A stretch of 46,320 nucleotides of DNA from the NCBI RefSeq assembly GCF_014843825.1, contig NZ_JHQR01000098.1:1-46320 (forward strand). Direction: 5' to 3'. A program made the position numbers and the translations under genes. Source of the stretch: Mesorhizobium silamurunense. Lineage in GTDB: Bacteria; Pseudomonadota; Alphaproteobacteria; Rhizobiales; Rhizobiaceae. Below are positions 1-9,527 of the stretch, one piece after another; within the stretch, counting starts at the first letter, position 1; each line of letters starts with the position of its first letter. The notes beneath the pieces are model-generated. The model was not told the origin of the DNA. It was given only the letters and a program-made list of their open reading frames with translations, and did not search any database.

Positions 1-942
1 CTGACGCGAGCGGATGCGGCCGGCTTCCTCCTCGATCTGCGTCTTGGCGATCGACAGGCGCTGGAAGGCGGCGGCAGCGGCGGCCTCGGCGTCGCGCAGG
101 TCAGGCAGCCGGTGCGCGGCAATGCCCTGTTCCCTGGCGGCCGCCATCTGGGCTGCGGCTCGGTCGCCGACCAGCGTGGTAGCTACGGCAAGCGCGGAAC
201 GCGCCTCGCCTTCCTGGGTCTTGGCCAGCGTCCAGCGCAGATGCAAGAGCGTCGCCTCGGCCTTGCGGATGTCGGCCGACAGGTTCTTGAACCGCGAGGC
301 CTGGCGCGCCTGGCGCTTCAGGCTGTCGATCTGGCTTTCCAATTCGCCGACGACATCATCCAGTCGTTCGAGGTTCTGCTCGGCCCCCTTCAGCCTAAGC
401 TCGGCCTCGTGCCGGCGCGTGTGCAGGCCGGAAATGCCGGCCGCCTCTTCGAGAAGGGCGCGGCGGGCCTGGGGTTTCGCCTGGATCAGCTCGCCGATGC
501 GGCCCTGGCCGACCATCGACGGCGAGCGTGCACCGGTCGACTGGTCGGCGAAGAGCAACTGCACGTCCTTGGCGCGGGCTTCCTTGCCGTTGATGCGGTA
601 GAGCGAGCCCGCCTCGCGCTCGATGCGGCGCGACACCTGCAGCTCATCGGCATCGTTGAAGGCGGCGGGCGCCGTGCGGTCGCTGTTGTCTAGGAAAAGC
701 GTGACTTCGGCGGTGTTGCGCGCCGGCCGCGCGCCGGAGCCTGAAAAGATCACGTCGTCCATGCCGGACGCGCGCATGTTCTTGTAGGAGCTTTCGCCCA
801 TCACCCAGCGCAGCGCCTCGACAAGGTTCGACTTGCCGCAGCCGTTCGGCCCGACGATGCCGGTCAGCCCGCGTTCGATGACGAACTCACCGGGCTCGAC
901 GAAGGACTTGAAACCGAGCAGGCGAAGGCGCGAAAACTTCAT
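1..942 (-). CDS. smc: Chromosome segregation protein SMC, N-terminal part (runs off the left edge)
   Basis: This is the first 314 codons of an SMC ATPase, which organises and segregates the chromosome together with ScpA and ScpB. The gene starts at an ATG at 942 and stays open to base 1. The protein opens with [20 protein letters not shown], followed by a Walker A motif GPNGCGKSN at about residues 31-39, and then a head-domain block ending in [14 protein letters not shown]. After about residue 170 it becomes rich in Glu, Lys, Gln and Ala with heptad-like spacing, as expected for the start of the long coiled coil. The hinge, second coiled coil and Walker B/signature head lie outside the window. 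It is followed upstream by the DsbA-like gene on the same strand with a 60-base gap, so the two may be co-transcribed. Identification is secure; completeness cannot be judged. Confidence 0.95.
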   Translation of the reverse strand, partial: MKFSRLRLLGFKSFVEPGEFVIERGLTGIVGPNGCGKSNLVEALRWVMGESSYKNMRASGMDDVIFSGSGARPARNTAEVTLFLDNSDRTAPAAFNDADELQVSRRIEREAGSLYRINGKEARAKDVQLLFADQSTGARSPSMVGQGRIGELIQAKPQARRALLEEAAGISGLHTRRHEAELRLKGAEQNLERLDDVVGELESQIDSLKRQARQASRFKNLSADIRKAEATLLHLRWTLAKTQEGEARSALAVATTLVGDRAAAQMAAAREQGIAAHRLPDLRDAEAAAAAAFQRLSIAKTQIEEEAGRIRSRQ

Positions 943-1002
943 TCGCGCCGCCCCGCAAAGGCCAACATGCCGAAGCCAAACAGCTTCGGCGCGGCCCGGA
1001 CG

Positions 1003-1755
1003 TCAGAGCAGAGGGTCGATGATGGCCGACATTTCCTCAATCGACATCGCCCCTTTGTAGGTCTTTCCGTTGATGAAGAAGGTCGGCGTCGAGTCGACCT
1101 TGAACTCGTCCGCTCCGCGTTTCTGGACTGCTCTCACATCGTCCAGAAGTTTCTGGTCCGTCAAGCAGGCCTCGAAGGACTCCTGTGTAAAACCGGCGAG
1201 CTTGGAGATCTGCAGCAGCGCCTCCTTGGTATTGCTGACGCCGACCCAGCTCGGCTGCTGCTTGAACAGCACGTCGACCATGGCGAAGTAGTTGTCCTTA
1301 GCGCAGCGCGCCAGCATGAAGCCGGCTTCGGCGCTCGGGTCGAAGGGGAATTCGCGCAGGATGTAGCGCACCTTGCCGGTGTCGATATATTTCGATTTCA
1401 ACTCAGGGAAGGTAGCCTCGTTGAAATGCGCGCAATGCGGGCAGGTCATCGAGGCGTATTCGACGATGGTGACCTTGGCGTCGTCCTTGCCGAGCTGCCT
1501 GTCGGGCAAGGCGCCAGGCTTCAGCAGTTCCGCCATGTCGACCGTGCCCTGCGCTTCCGGCACTTGAACGGCCGCCGGCGTGGCCGGCTTGGCTGGCGTC
1601 GACGGGTTGGCGGGCTTCGCGTCGGCCGCCTTCGCCTCCTCGCCCGAGTCGCTGCATGCGGCAAGCAGCGCCACAGCCGGAACGGCGGCCAGCGTGGTCA
1701 GAAGGTTCCTGCGGGACAAGCTTTTGCCAAAAGGGGCACGGTTCATGCGAATCAC
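1003..1755 (-). CDS. DsbA-family thiol:disulfide oxidoreductase, probable lipoprotein
   Basis: A 250-aa thioredoxin-fold protein of the DsbA/Com1-like type, expected to oxidise or reshuffle disulfides in exported proteins. The N-terminus has twin arginines (SRRNLL at residues 14-19), a hydrophobic stretch and a lipobox-like LAAC ending at Cys34. This suggests export by Tat or Sec and lipid anchoring. A low-complexity Ala/Pro/Lys linker (about 40-68) precedes the catalytic domain. The active site is CPHC at residues 105-108, and the cis-Pro loop is DSTPTFFING near the C-terminus. It sits between smc and dciA on the same strand, an arrangement common in Rhizobiales. The start could also be Met4. 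The thioredoxin-fold assignment is firm; whether it works as oxidase or isomerase is not visible. Confidence 0.9.
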   Translation of the reverse strand: MIRMNRAPFGKSLSRRNLLTTLAAVPAVALLAACSDSGEEAKAADAKPANPSTPAKPATPAAVQVPEAQGTVDMAELLKPGALPDRQLGKDDAKVTIVEYASMTCPHCAHFNEATFPELKSKYIDTGKVRYILREFPFDPSAEAGFMLARCAKDNYFAMVDVLFKQQPSWVGVSNTKEALLQISKLAGFTQESFEACLTDQKLLDDVRAVQKRGADEFKVDSTPTFFINGKTYKGAMSIEEMSAIIDPLL

Positions 1756-1899
1756 CTGATATCGGTTGGATTGTGCAATGCAAGAGCTAGAAAAGGCGAG
1801 AGTTGGCGCGAATTAAGGCATCGCCGTCCCCAATCCAATCGCCAATTTTTCGTGCGCGATCACGAATATGCGATATTGACGACAATTTTGCAGCACGCC

Positions 1900-1923
1900 G
1901 CATGTCCTTTTCGGGAGACATGC
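1900..1923 (-). terminator. Hairpin directly after the dciA stop codon
   Basis: GCATGTC (1900-1906) and GACATGC (1917-1923) form a 7-bp stem with a 10-base loop that begins immediately after the dciA stop. No long U-tract follows on the minus strand, so it may be a weak terminator or a 3'-end stabiliser. Confidence 0.4.
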
Positions 1924-2424
1924 TCATGGCCTTTTTTGTCCGAGGATAGTCGCCCCAAGCCGCTCGAGCGACGCGCGCAGGCCGTCGTCCTCGATCTTGC
2001 CGACGGTGCGCGCCAGCTTCGATTTCTCTGCCTCGCTGAGCGGCCTCGGTTGGGGTTTCGGCCGCGCTTTGGCCGAAAGGACCGGCTTCTGCAGGATCTT
2101 GATGCGGCCGATCGCATTGAAGCCCAGAAAGGCGTTGACGCGGTTGATGACCTCGCCGGCCTCGTGCTGCAGATGCAGCGCCGCCATGCCTTCGCAGGCG
2201 ATGACCAGCACCGCCGGCTCGAACGGATCGTCCTCATGCAGGCGGCGCGGCCACTGGATCTTTTCCGGGCGCGAGTGGCCGGCCAGGCGCGGACCGGCGA
2301 TCTCTTCCCAGGATTGCACCAGCCCGATCGAGATGCCGGCGCGCTTCTTCAGCACCGGATCGAGGATCTCGGTCGCGAGATCGCTGACCGGAACGGGATT
2401 GCCGAAGCGCCTTTTCCCTGCCAT
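1924..2424 (-). CDS. dciA: DciA-like protein (DUF721)
   Basis: A 166-aa protein of the DUF721 family. DciA proteins help load the replicative helicase DnaB in bacteria without DnaC. The family core is visible: VLKKRAGISIGLVQSWEEIAG at residues 24-44, the HSRPEKIQW segment, then the strand-helix block LVIACEGMAALHLQHEAGEVINRVNAFLGFNAIGRIKI. The C-terminal third is basic and proline-containing, as in alphaproteobacterial members. It is divergent from mutY with only about 32 bases between the start codons, so the two promoters must overlap or lie in that gap. The dciA/mutY pairing is typical of Rhizobiales. Family assignment is strong; the helicase-loading role comes from family knowledge. Confidence 0.88.
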   Translation of the reverse strand: MAGKRRFGNPVPVSDLATEILDPVLKKRAGISIGLVQSWEEIAGPRLAGHSRPEKIQWPRRLHEDDPFEPAVLVIACEGMAALHLQHEAGEVINRVNAFLGFNAIGRIKILQKPVLSAKARPKPQPRPLSEAEKSKLARTVGKIEDDGLRASLERLGATILGQKRP

Positions 2425-2456
2425 GTGCGTTCTCCGATCCCAAACTCACCCGATCA

Positions 2457-3599
2457 ATGGCACCGCAAGACCAGACCCGCAAGGCCGCAACCGAGAAGGC
2501 CACATCCGGAGATGCAAGCGAAAGCGTATCCCTGGACATCGCCGCCCGCCTGCTTGCCTGGTACGACGCGCATCACCGCGACCTGCCCTGGCGCGTGACG
2601 CCCGGGGCGTTCGCGCGCGGGACAAGGCCCGATCCCTACCGCATCTGGCTCTCCGAGGTGATGCTGCAGCAGACCACGGTCGAAGCGGTGAAGGTCTATT
2701 TCCGCACCTTCGTGGAGAAATGGCCGACCGTCGAGGCGCTAGCCGCCGCGCCCGCCGAGGACGTCATGAAGGCCTGGGCCGGGCTCGGCTACTATTCCCG
2801 GGCGCGCAATCTGAAGGCCTGCGCCGATCTCGTGGCGCGGCAGGGCGGCCGTTTTCCCGACACCGAGACCGGACTGAAGGAACTGCCGGGCATCGGTGCC
2901 TATACCGCGGCGGCAATCGCGGCGATCGCCTTCGATCGTCCGGCCGCCGTCGTCGACGGCAATGTCGAGCGCGTCATCTCGCGGCTCCACTCGATCGAAA
3001 CCCCGCTCAGCGAGGCCAAGCCCGAAATCCGCGCGCTGGTCGAAAAGCTGGTGCCGCCGGCAAGGCCCGGCGACTTCGCCCAGGCGATGATGGACCTCGG
3101 CGCGACGATCTGCACGCCGCGGCGGCCGCGCTGCATGCTGTGCCCGGTGCGCGAGGATTGCAGCGCCATCCTTTCGGGCGATCCTGAACGCTTCCCGGTC
3201 CGGCTGCCGAAGGATGACAAGCCGCTGAGGCGCGGCGCCGCCTTCGTCGCCGAGCGCGACGACGGCGCCATCCTGTTGCGCAAGCGGCCGGACAAGGGAC
3301 TGCTCGGCGGCATGACGGAGGTGCCGACCACGGGCTGGACGGCACGGATAGACGGGGCAACTACCGAAGACGCCGCGCCCTTTGCTGCCGACTGGCGGCG
3401 CGCCGGACGCATCGGCCATGTCTTCACGCATTTCGCGCTCGAACTCGAAGTCTTTCATGCCCACATCGAAGGTGGCGCGCCGGGCGGGCATTTCTGGTCG
3501 CTGGCCCATGAAATTTCCGGGGAAGCGCTGCCCACCGTCATGAAAAAGGTAATCGAGGCGGCGATACCGGGCGCGACCAGGAAACAACGCCCTCGCTGA
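2457..3599 (+). CDS. mutY: A/G-specific adenine DNA glycosylase MutY
   Basis: This 380-aa base-excision repair enzyme removes adenine mispaired with 8-oxoguanine. Visible features are the catalytic Glu67 in SEVMLQQTTV, the helix-hairpin-helix LPGIGAYTAAAI at about 143-154, the catalytic Asp167 in VVDGNVERV, and a 4Fe-4S cluster loop C219-x6-C226-x2-C229-x5-C235. A C-terminal NUDIX-like domain (from about residue 258, FVAERDDGAILLRKRP) is the 8-oxoG recognition part. Length fits the family (about 350-390 aa). The first 25 residues are polar and poorly conserved, so a later start is possible, but none is clearly better. A HAD hydrolase gene follows 10 bases after the stop and is probably co-transcribed. 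Confidence 0.96.
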   Translation: MAPQDQTRKAATEKATSGDASESVSLDIAARLLAWYDAHHRDLPWRVTPGAFARGTRPDPYRIWLSEVMLQQTTVEAVKVYFRTFVEKWPTVEALAAAPAEDVMKAWAGLGYYSRARNLKACADLVARQGGRFPDTETGLKELPGIGAYTAAAIAAIAFDRPAAVVDGNVERVISRLHSIETPLSEAKPEIRALVEKLVPPARPGDFAQAMMDLGATICTPRRPRCMLCPVREDCSAILSGDPERFPVRLPKDDKPLRRGAAFVAERDDGAILLRKRPDKGLLGGMTEVPTTGWTARIDGATTEDAAPFAADWRRAGRIGHVFTHFALELEVFHAHIEGGAPGGHFWSLAHEISGEALPTVMKKVIEAAIPGATRKQRPR

Positions 3600-3609
3600 A
3601 AGGACAGAC

Positions 3610-4221
3610 ATGACCGAAATCCGCCACATCGTGTTCGACATCGGCAAGGTGCTGATCCACTACGATCCGGACCTTCCGTTCAGCCGGCTGATCCCCGATG
3701 CGGCGGAGCGGAAGTGGTTTTTCGACAATGTCTGCACCAGCGCCTGGAACATCGAGCAGGATCGCGGGCGGACATGGGAAGAGGCAGAGGCGCAGCTGAT
3801 CGCCGAGCATCCCGATCACGCCGAAAACATCCGCAATTTCCGCCGCTATTGGCATGAGATGGTGCCGCATGCCTATGACGACAGCGTCGCCATCATGGTC
3901 GGTTTGATCGAGAGCGGCCACGACGTGACAATGCTGACCAATTTCGCCGCCGACACTTTCGCCGAGGCCCGCCAGCGCTTCGAATTTCTCGACCGCCCGC
4001 GCGGCGTCACCGTCTCGGGCGAAATCGGCCTGATCAAGCCGGATCAGGCCATCTACGACCATCACATCGCATCATTCGGCCTGGAGCCCGCCGCCACGCT
4101 GTTCATCGACGACAGCCAGAAGAATGTCGACGGCGCCAAGGCGGCCGGCTGGCAGGCGGTGCTGTTCACCGAGGCCAAGGCGCTTAAAGCAGACCTTGAG
4201 CGGCTGAGGATTGCGGCCTGA
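3610..4221 (+). CDS. HAD-family hydrolase (YihX-like, HAD-IA)
   Basis: A 203-aa haloacid-dehalogenase superfamily protein, probably a small-molecule phosphatase. Motif I is FDIGKVLIHYD near residue 9, motif II is the Thr in MLTNFA, motif III is the Lys in GLIKPDQAIY, and motif IV is FIDDSQKNVDGA. In motif I the usual second acidic residue (DxD) is Gly (D-I-G), as in YihX-like members whose motif reads DLGNV, so this is a subfamily trait rather than clear damage. The start ATG follows mutY by 10 bases and a GAAAGGACAG ribosome-binding site lies just upstream. The substrate cannot be read from the sequence. Confidence 0.9.
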   Translation: MTEIRHIVFDIGKVLIHYDPDLPFSRLIPDAAERKWFFDNVCTSAWNIEQDRGRTWEEAEAQLIAEHPDHAENIRNFRRYWHEMVPHAYDDSVAIMVGLIESGHDVTMLTNFAADTFAEARQRFEFLDRPRGVTVSGEIGLIKPDQAIYDHHIASFGLEPAATLFIDDSQKNVDGAKAAGWQAVLFTEAKALKADLERLRIAA

Positions 4222-4238
4222 TATGAATCGCTTGCGGC

Positions 4239-4265
4239 GATCCGTTGAAGCTTTGAGTCAACGGA

Positions 4266-4267
<2 letters not shown>
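4239..4267. terminator. Perfect 10-bp hairpin between convergent HAD gene and ccrM
   Basis: GATCCGTTGA (4239-4248) and TCAACGGATC (4258-4267) pair perfectly across a 9-base loop. The right arm overlaps the ccrM stop codon (4266-4268). It lies between two convergent genes and could end transcription from both sides, although neither side has a T-tract. It contains a GAGTC (GANTC) site in the loop/arm. Confidence 0.55.
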
Positions 4268-5426
<1,159 letters not shown>

Positions 5427-5572
5427 TTACTGGCTGTTATGGTTACCGATCAGCGTAAACATTCGGTGAAGGCTGGACAGCCTTGCGCGGTTTGCGAAGA
5501 CCGGCCCATTGGTGTATGCCGCGCCGCTTGGGCCAGTCAGGCCATGTTTTCCTCCCTGCGTTCCGGATTGCC

Positions 5573-6262
5573 ATGCCCCAGCCAGACCTTGTCATCTTCG
5601 ATTGCGACGGCGTGCTCGTCGATTCCGAAATCATCGCCGCGCGCGTCGAGGCCGAACTTCTGACCTCGGCCGGGTTTGAGATCTCGGCGGAAGAGCTTGC
5701 CGAGACCTATGCGGGGCTGACCTTCAAGGACATCCTGATGCGGGTCGAGGAGAAGTCGAATATCCCGTTCCAGGCCGCGCTGATCGACCGCGCAGAGGAA
5801 CTCGTCGACCGCAAGCTGCGCAGCGACGTGCGCATCATCGACGGCGCACGCGAGGCGGTGGCGACCGTTACCGTGCCGCGCGCCGTCTGCTCCAACTCGC
5901 GCAAGGAACGGATCGAGTTCATGCTGGAAAAGGTGCGCCTGCTGCCGTTCTTCGCCGGCCGCATCTTTTCAGGCCTGGACATACCCAGTAAGAAGACCAA
6001 GCCGGCGCCCGACGTGTTCCTCTACGCCGCTGAACAGCTCGGCGCGAACCCGAAGAATACTTTCGTCATCGAGGATTCCGTACATGGCATCACCGGCGCC
6101 AGGGCGGCGGGGATGCGCGTGATCGGCTTCACCGGCGCGGGGCACAGCTATCCTGGCCATGCCGACGCGCTGACCGAGGCCGGCGCCGAGACGGTCATCC
6201 GCCGCTTCGCGGAACTGGGCAGCACGATTGCGGCGCTGTCGGAGTGGTCGGAAGACGCCTAG
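5573..6262 (+). CDS. HAD-IA phosphatase (beta-phosphoglucomutase/YieH-like)
   Basis: A 229-aa HAD superfamily phosphatase. Motif I is complete (FDCDGVLVDSE, residues 8-18), which is typical of beta-phosphoglucomutase-like and YieH-like enzymes acting on sugar phosphates. Ser in CSNSRKER is motif II, Lys in SKKTKPAPDVFLYAA is motif III, and VIEDSVHGITGARAAGM is motif IV. The reading frame extends upstream to 5483, but those 30 residues are basic and unlike the family. The ATG at 5573 puts the conserved motif close to the N-terminus, so it is preferred. It diverges from ccrM across about 170 bases. The substrate is not determined. Confidence 0.9.
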   Translation: MPQPDLVIFDCDGVLVDSEIIAARVEAELLTSAGFEISAEELAETYAGLTFKDILMRVEEKSNIPFQAALIDRAEELVDRKLRSDVRIIDGAREAVATVTVPRAVCSNSRKERIEFMLEKVRLLPFFAGRIFSGLDIPSKKTKPAPDVFLYAAEQLGANPKNTFVIEDSVHGITGARAAGMRVIGFTGAGHSYPGHADALTEAGAETVIRRFAELGSTIAALSEWSEDA

Positions 6263-6279
6263 GGTTCGCTGTCCAGTCT

Positions 6280-6335
6280 GACGTCCGCTTTCTGACGTCC
6301 GCTTGTCCGCCAATAGCGGCGAAACAGCGGACGTC
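6280..6335 (+). repeat. Direct and inverted repeats of GACGTCCGCT after the HAD gene
   Basis: GACGTCCGCT occurs at 6280-6289 and 6294-6303, and its complement AGCGGACGTC at 6326-6335. The second and third copies form a 10-bp stem with a nested CCGC/GCGG pairing. It lies between the convergent HAD and cupin genes and may act as a terminator. Confidence 0.5.
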
Positions 6336-6383
6336 GCCGCAGGTCTCAGAAAGGCCGGAAGCCATCGAACGTTGGGACGGAGA

Positions 6384-6845
6384 CTACACGCGTGTTGTCA
6401 ACGTCGAGAGCTGATCGGTGTCGTAGCGGTTTCGCAGATCGGCGAGTGCTTTTGGATCCGGCGCACCCTGCGCCGCGAGTTTGGCGAGCTCTTCGAAATA
6501 ATGCTCGTGGCCAGGTGGAGAAACGGTCATCAGCACGCGTGCCGGTTTCTCGCTGACATTCGTGATGTTGTGCGGCACTCCCGGTGGGATGAACAGATAG
6601 GTTCCGGGCGTTGCGCGGATTGTCTTGTCGCCGACATGCCACTCGCACTCGCCCTCGATCAGGTAGAAGGTTTCCTCCTGCACCCGATGAACATGCCGCC
6701 CGGTGGCAAACCCTGGAGGAATCGTCCAGTCGAACATGCTCGTGTGCTTGGTATTTTCGCCGGTGACAAGGAAGACCATAGGATGACCACGTAGCATGAC
6801 GCCCTTCTTCTCATCGGGCATACGGATGACGGCATTGGCGCTCAT
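6384..6845 (-). CDS. Cupin-domain protein
   Basis: A 153-aa single-domain cupin. Cupin motif 1 is recognisable around GRHVHRVQEETFYLIEGE (two His and a Glu as likely metal ligands), and motif 2 as PGTYLFIPPGVPHNITN with a third His. Such small cupins range from dioxygenases to isomerases and sensors, so function is not assigned. The reading frame opens at 6896, but the ATG at 6845 is preceded by a strong AGAGGAGGA ribosome-binding site, which fixes the start there. It is divergent from a winged-helix regulator starting at 6955; the 109-base gap must hold both promoters, so the regulator may control this gene. That link is inferred from position only. Confidence 0.85.
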   Translation of the reverse strand: MSANAVIRMPDEKKGVMLRGHPMVFLVTGENTKHTSMFDWTIPPGFATGRHVHRVQEETFYLIEGECEWHVGDKTIRATPGTYLFIPPGVPHNITNVSEKPARVLMTVSPPGHEHYFEELAKLAAQGAPDPKALADLRNRYDTDQLSTLTTRV

Positions 6846-6954
6846 ATGATCCTCCTCTGACTGGGCGCTCATTTCTGGCCAGCATTCGTGCAACATCGGC
6901 CGTCCACGCCGGAAAGTCGTGAATCCGTTCCCAAAAATTTGCTAAAAGACTCGA

Positions 6955-8517
6955 ATGATAGTCAGGGGCGACCTCTACCAGTTCGGCCCGTTCCGCCTCG
7001 ATCCGGAGGTGGGCATTCTCTTTTACGGGGCCGAGCCGACCATGCTTGGGCAACGCGCAATTGCGTTGCTGCGCCTGCTGATCCAAAACGCCGGCGTACC
7101 CGTGTCCAAGGGCGCGTTGATCGAGGCCGGCTGGGGCGGATTGGCGGTTGCCGATAACAATCTGACGGTGCAGATCGCAGCCCTGCGCCGGGTGCTGGCC
7201 GACGCGGCGAATGCCGAGAGCTGGATCGAAACGCTGCCGCGCCGAGGCTATCGATATGTCGGACCGGCTGTCGCGACGAATGCCCCCGATGCTTCGACCG
7301 CCACACGCGCCGCATCAGCGCCGACCTTGCCCGAGAAGCCCTCCGTCGCGGTCCTGCCGTTCTCGAACTTGAGCGGCGATCCGCGGCAGGAGTACTTTGC
7401 CGATGGGATGGTCGACGACATCATCACAGGCCTCGCACGCATCAAGTGGTTGTTCGTCACCGCACGAAACTCGACCTTCGCCTACAAGGGTCGCGCCGTG
7501 GACGTGAAGCAGGTCGGTCGCGAGCTTGGCGTTCGCTATGTCCTCGAAGGCAGTGTGCGCAAGGCCGGCGGCAGGGTGCGCGTGACCGGGCAGATGGTCG
7601 ATGCATCGACCGGTGCACATGTATGGGCCGAGCGCTACGACCGCGGCTCCAAAGACATCTTTGCGCTTCAAGATGAGATCGCGTTGTCAGTGGTGGGCGC
7701 GATTGCGCCGAGCGTGCGGAAAGCGGAAATCGAACGTGTCAGGCGCAAGCGCCCCGACAGTCTCGACGCGTACGATCTGGTGCTGCAAGCCCAGCCTGAC
7801 GTCGATTCAGGCATGCCGGAGCAAGTGACGAGAGCGCTGGTGCTTCTTGACCGCGCCATCGCGCTCGAGCCAGCTTATGCGCTGGCGCATGGCAATGCCG
7901 CGATGTGCCACCATTGCTTGTTCCTTCGCGCCGGTCTGCAGGAAATCAACCGAGCCTCTTCGATCCGCCACGCCCGGTCGGCCATTGTCCATGGACAAGA
8001 TGATGCGCTCGCTCTGACGTGGGCCGGATTTTCCATCGGAATGGATGCGCACGATCGCGCCGCTGCATTCACCGCATTGGAAGCTGCCCTCGCCATCAGC
8101 CCGTCATCGGCACTGACCTACATTCTTGGCAGCGTCGTTCTCGGATGGAGCGGCGAAGCGGAGCGCGCGATAGAATGGAGCGTGCAGGGTATGCGGCTGA
8201 GCCCGTTCGATACGTGGGCCTGGGCCGCATTTGATGCGCAAGCAATGAGCCATTTGCTGCGCGGGCGTTACGAAGAAGCTTGCCGCGCGGCCTACAAGTC
8301 GGTTCAAGCCAACCCAGCGCATAGTATCACTTATGTGCAGTTGGCCGCCGCGTTGGCCAAGCTTGGCCGATTGGACGAAGCGAGGGCGGCCGCCGCGCGC
8401 GTGCTCGAGCTTCAGCCTGCCTTTCGCTACAGCCGCCAGTTTGCCGGCGTGAATTGTGCGCCTGCGCTCGCAGAGGCTCTTGGCAGCGCGCTGCGGGACG
8501 CCGGACTGCCGGAGTAG
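6955..8517 (+). CDS. Transcriptional regulator: OmpR-type winged helix + TolB-like domain + TPR repeats
   Basis: A 520-aa soluble regulator with three parts. Residues about 5-105 form an OmpR/PhoB-type winged helix (FGPFRLDPEVGILFY, then VADNNLTVQIAALRRVL and the closing IETLPRRGYRYVG). Residues about 125-250 match the TolB/FlgO-like N-terminal domain found in adenylate-cyclase-like and CadC-like regulators (SVAVLPFSNLSGDPRQEYFA, VLEGSVRKAGGRVRVTGQMVD). Residues about 280-515 are Ala-rich TPR-like helices. There is no receiver domain and no obvious membrane segment, so the signal is unknown and could be sensed by the TPR part. It is divergent from the cupin gene. The architecture is common in rhizobia; no target is known. 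Confidence 0.9.
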   Translation: MIVRGDLYQFGPFRLDPEVGILFYGAEPTMLGQRAIALLRLLIQNAGVPVSKGALIEAGWGGLAVADNNLTVQIAALRRVLADAANAESWIETLPRRGYRYVGPAVATNAPDASTATRAASAPTLPEKPSVAVLPFSNLSGDPRQEYFADGMVDDIITGLARIKWLFVTARNSTFAYKGRAVDVKQVGRELGVRYVLEGSVRKAGGRVRVTGQMVDASTGAHVWAERYDRGSKDIFALQDEIALSVVGAIAPSVRKAEIERVRRKRPDSLDAYDLVLQAQPDVDSGMPEQVTRALVLLDRAIALEPAYALAHGNAAMCHHCLFLRAGLQEINRASSIRHARSAIVHGQDDALALTWAGFSIGMDAHDRAAAFTALEAALAISPSSALTYILGSVVLGWSGEAERAIEWSVQGMRLSPFDTWAWAAFDAQAMSHLLRGRYEEACRAAYKSVQANPAHSITYVQLAAALAKLGRLDEARAAAARVLELQPAFRYSRQFAGVNCAPALAEALGSALRDAGLPE

Positions 8518-8649
8518 CCCGACCGGCCACGCGCCGTCGTCCTTCGAATTTGTTGTATCGACCCGCTACGACAAACTTGCCGCCAACCATCCGGCCTTTG
8601 TCCAGCTTGCATCAATCAGGCTGCTGCCGGGCGTCAATGCATCCACGCA

Positions 8650-9399
8650 TCAGTTCGTCACTGCTGCGGCGACGCGCTTCTTCCTTTTGCCCTTCGACTT
8701 GTCCGTCGCAGCTTTCGGCGCGTTCTCGTCATAGCCGGCATAGGCCTGGTAGTCGCGAGCGGTCGGCTCCGGCACCACGACATTGGCGTCGGTGAAGACG
8801 AATTGCGTGGCGGCCGACGGATCGGTGACCTGCACCTGATATTGATGAAGCTGCGAATAGAGCACGTCAGGCCCGTGCTGGACCGCGACGCGGATCGGCA
8901 TGGTGACGGTGCCGGGCGTGAACAGCGGGCCCGGCACGACCTTGCCGGCGACCGCGATCTTCATCGTCAGCTGGCCGTTTTCGTGCGTGCAGTCGCGGGT
9001 CACGTCGGTAATCGAAGCCTGGTAGATGATCTTGGTCGGATCGCGATTGGGGTCGACCGGCTGACCGTCGGGGCCGGTCTGCGCGGCGGCCGCTGCTGCC
9101 TCGGCTTCAGCGTCCGCCGCAGCATCGGCCTTCTTTTTCTTCGGCTTGGCGGCGGTGCCCTTGGCATAGGTGTTGAAGAAAGCAGTGCCGTCGCGCAGCG
9201 TCACCTTCGGGCAGTAGGCGCGCAACTGGCTGGCCAGCACTTTCGGATCCTGCGGCGGCGGCGGCGCGGTCGGATCCTTCTTGCTGAAGCCGAAGTTCAG
9301 AATGCCGTTGTCGCTCGATTGGCATCCGGCGGCGGCAAGCATAAAGCCGGTGAGCGCCAGACCCGCGACAACACGACGGTTGACCGAATAAAACCTCAT
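8650..9399 (-). CDS. Hypothetical lipoprotein
   Basis: A 249-aa protein of unknown function. The N-terminus RRVVAGLALTGFMLAAAGC is a lipoprotein signal peptide with a lipobox at AAGC. Next come a Pro-rich stretch, a segment with two Cys (AYCPKV and TRDCTHENG, possible disulfide), and between them a Lys/Ala/Glu low-complexity run. The C-terminus is basic (DKSKGKRKKRVAAA). An in-frame GTG at 9408 lies too close to the GAGGGAAG ribosome-binding site, so ATG 9399 is chosen. It is divergent from thrC. It resembles conserved lipoproteins seen next to thrC in rhizobia, but I recognise no named domain. Confidence 0.8.
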   Translation of the reverse strand: MRFYSVNRRVVAGLALTGFMLAAAGCQSSDNGILNFGFSKKDPTAPPPPQDPKVLASQLRAYCPKVTLRDGTAFFNTYAKGTAAKPKKKKADAAADAEAEAAAAAAQTGPDGQPVDPNRDPTKIIYQASITDVTRDCTHENGQLTMKIAVAGKVVPGPLFTPGTVTMPIRVAVQHGPDVLYSQLHQYQVQVTDPSAATQFVFTDANVVVPEPTARDYQAYAGYDENAPKAATDKSKGKRKKRVAAAVTN

Positions 9400-9527
9400 G
9401 AACTGCACTTCCCTCTCACAAAGCCGGTGACGTATATCAACGCCGCGGCGAAAATGCGACTGAGCCGGTTCTGAAAATTAACCAATTTGCCGTGGATGAT
9501 GCGGCCGGCAACGATGGGCCTTTTATG

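Noticed and set aside
6955..8517. Adenylate cyclase, suggested by the TolB-like and TPR parts
   Set aside because: The N-terminal domain is an OmpR-type winged helix and no class III cyclase catalytic motif is present.
9492..9527. GTG at 9492 as the thrC start
   Set aside because: The added residues are unconserved; tandem ATGs at 9525/9528 fit the family.
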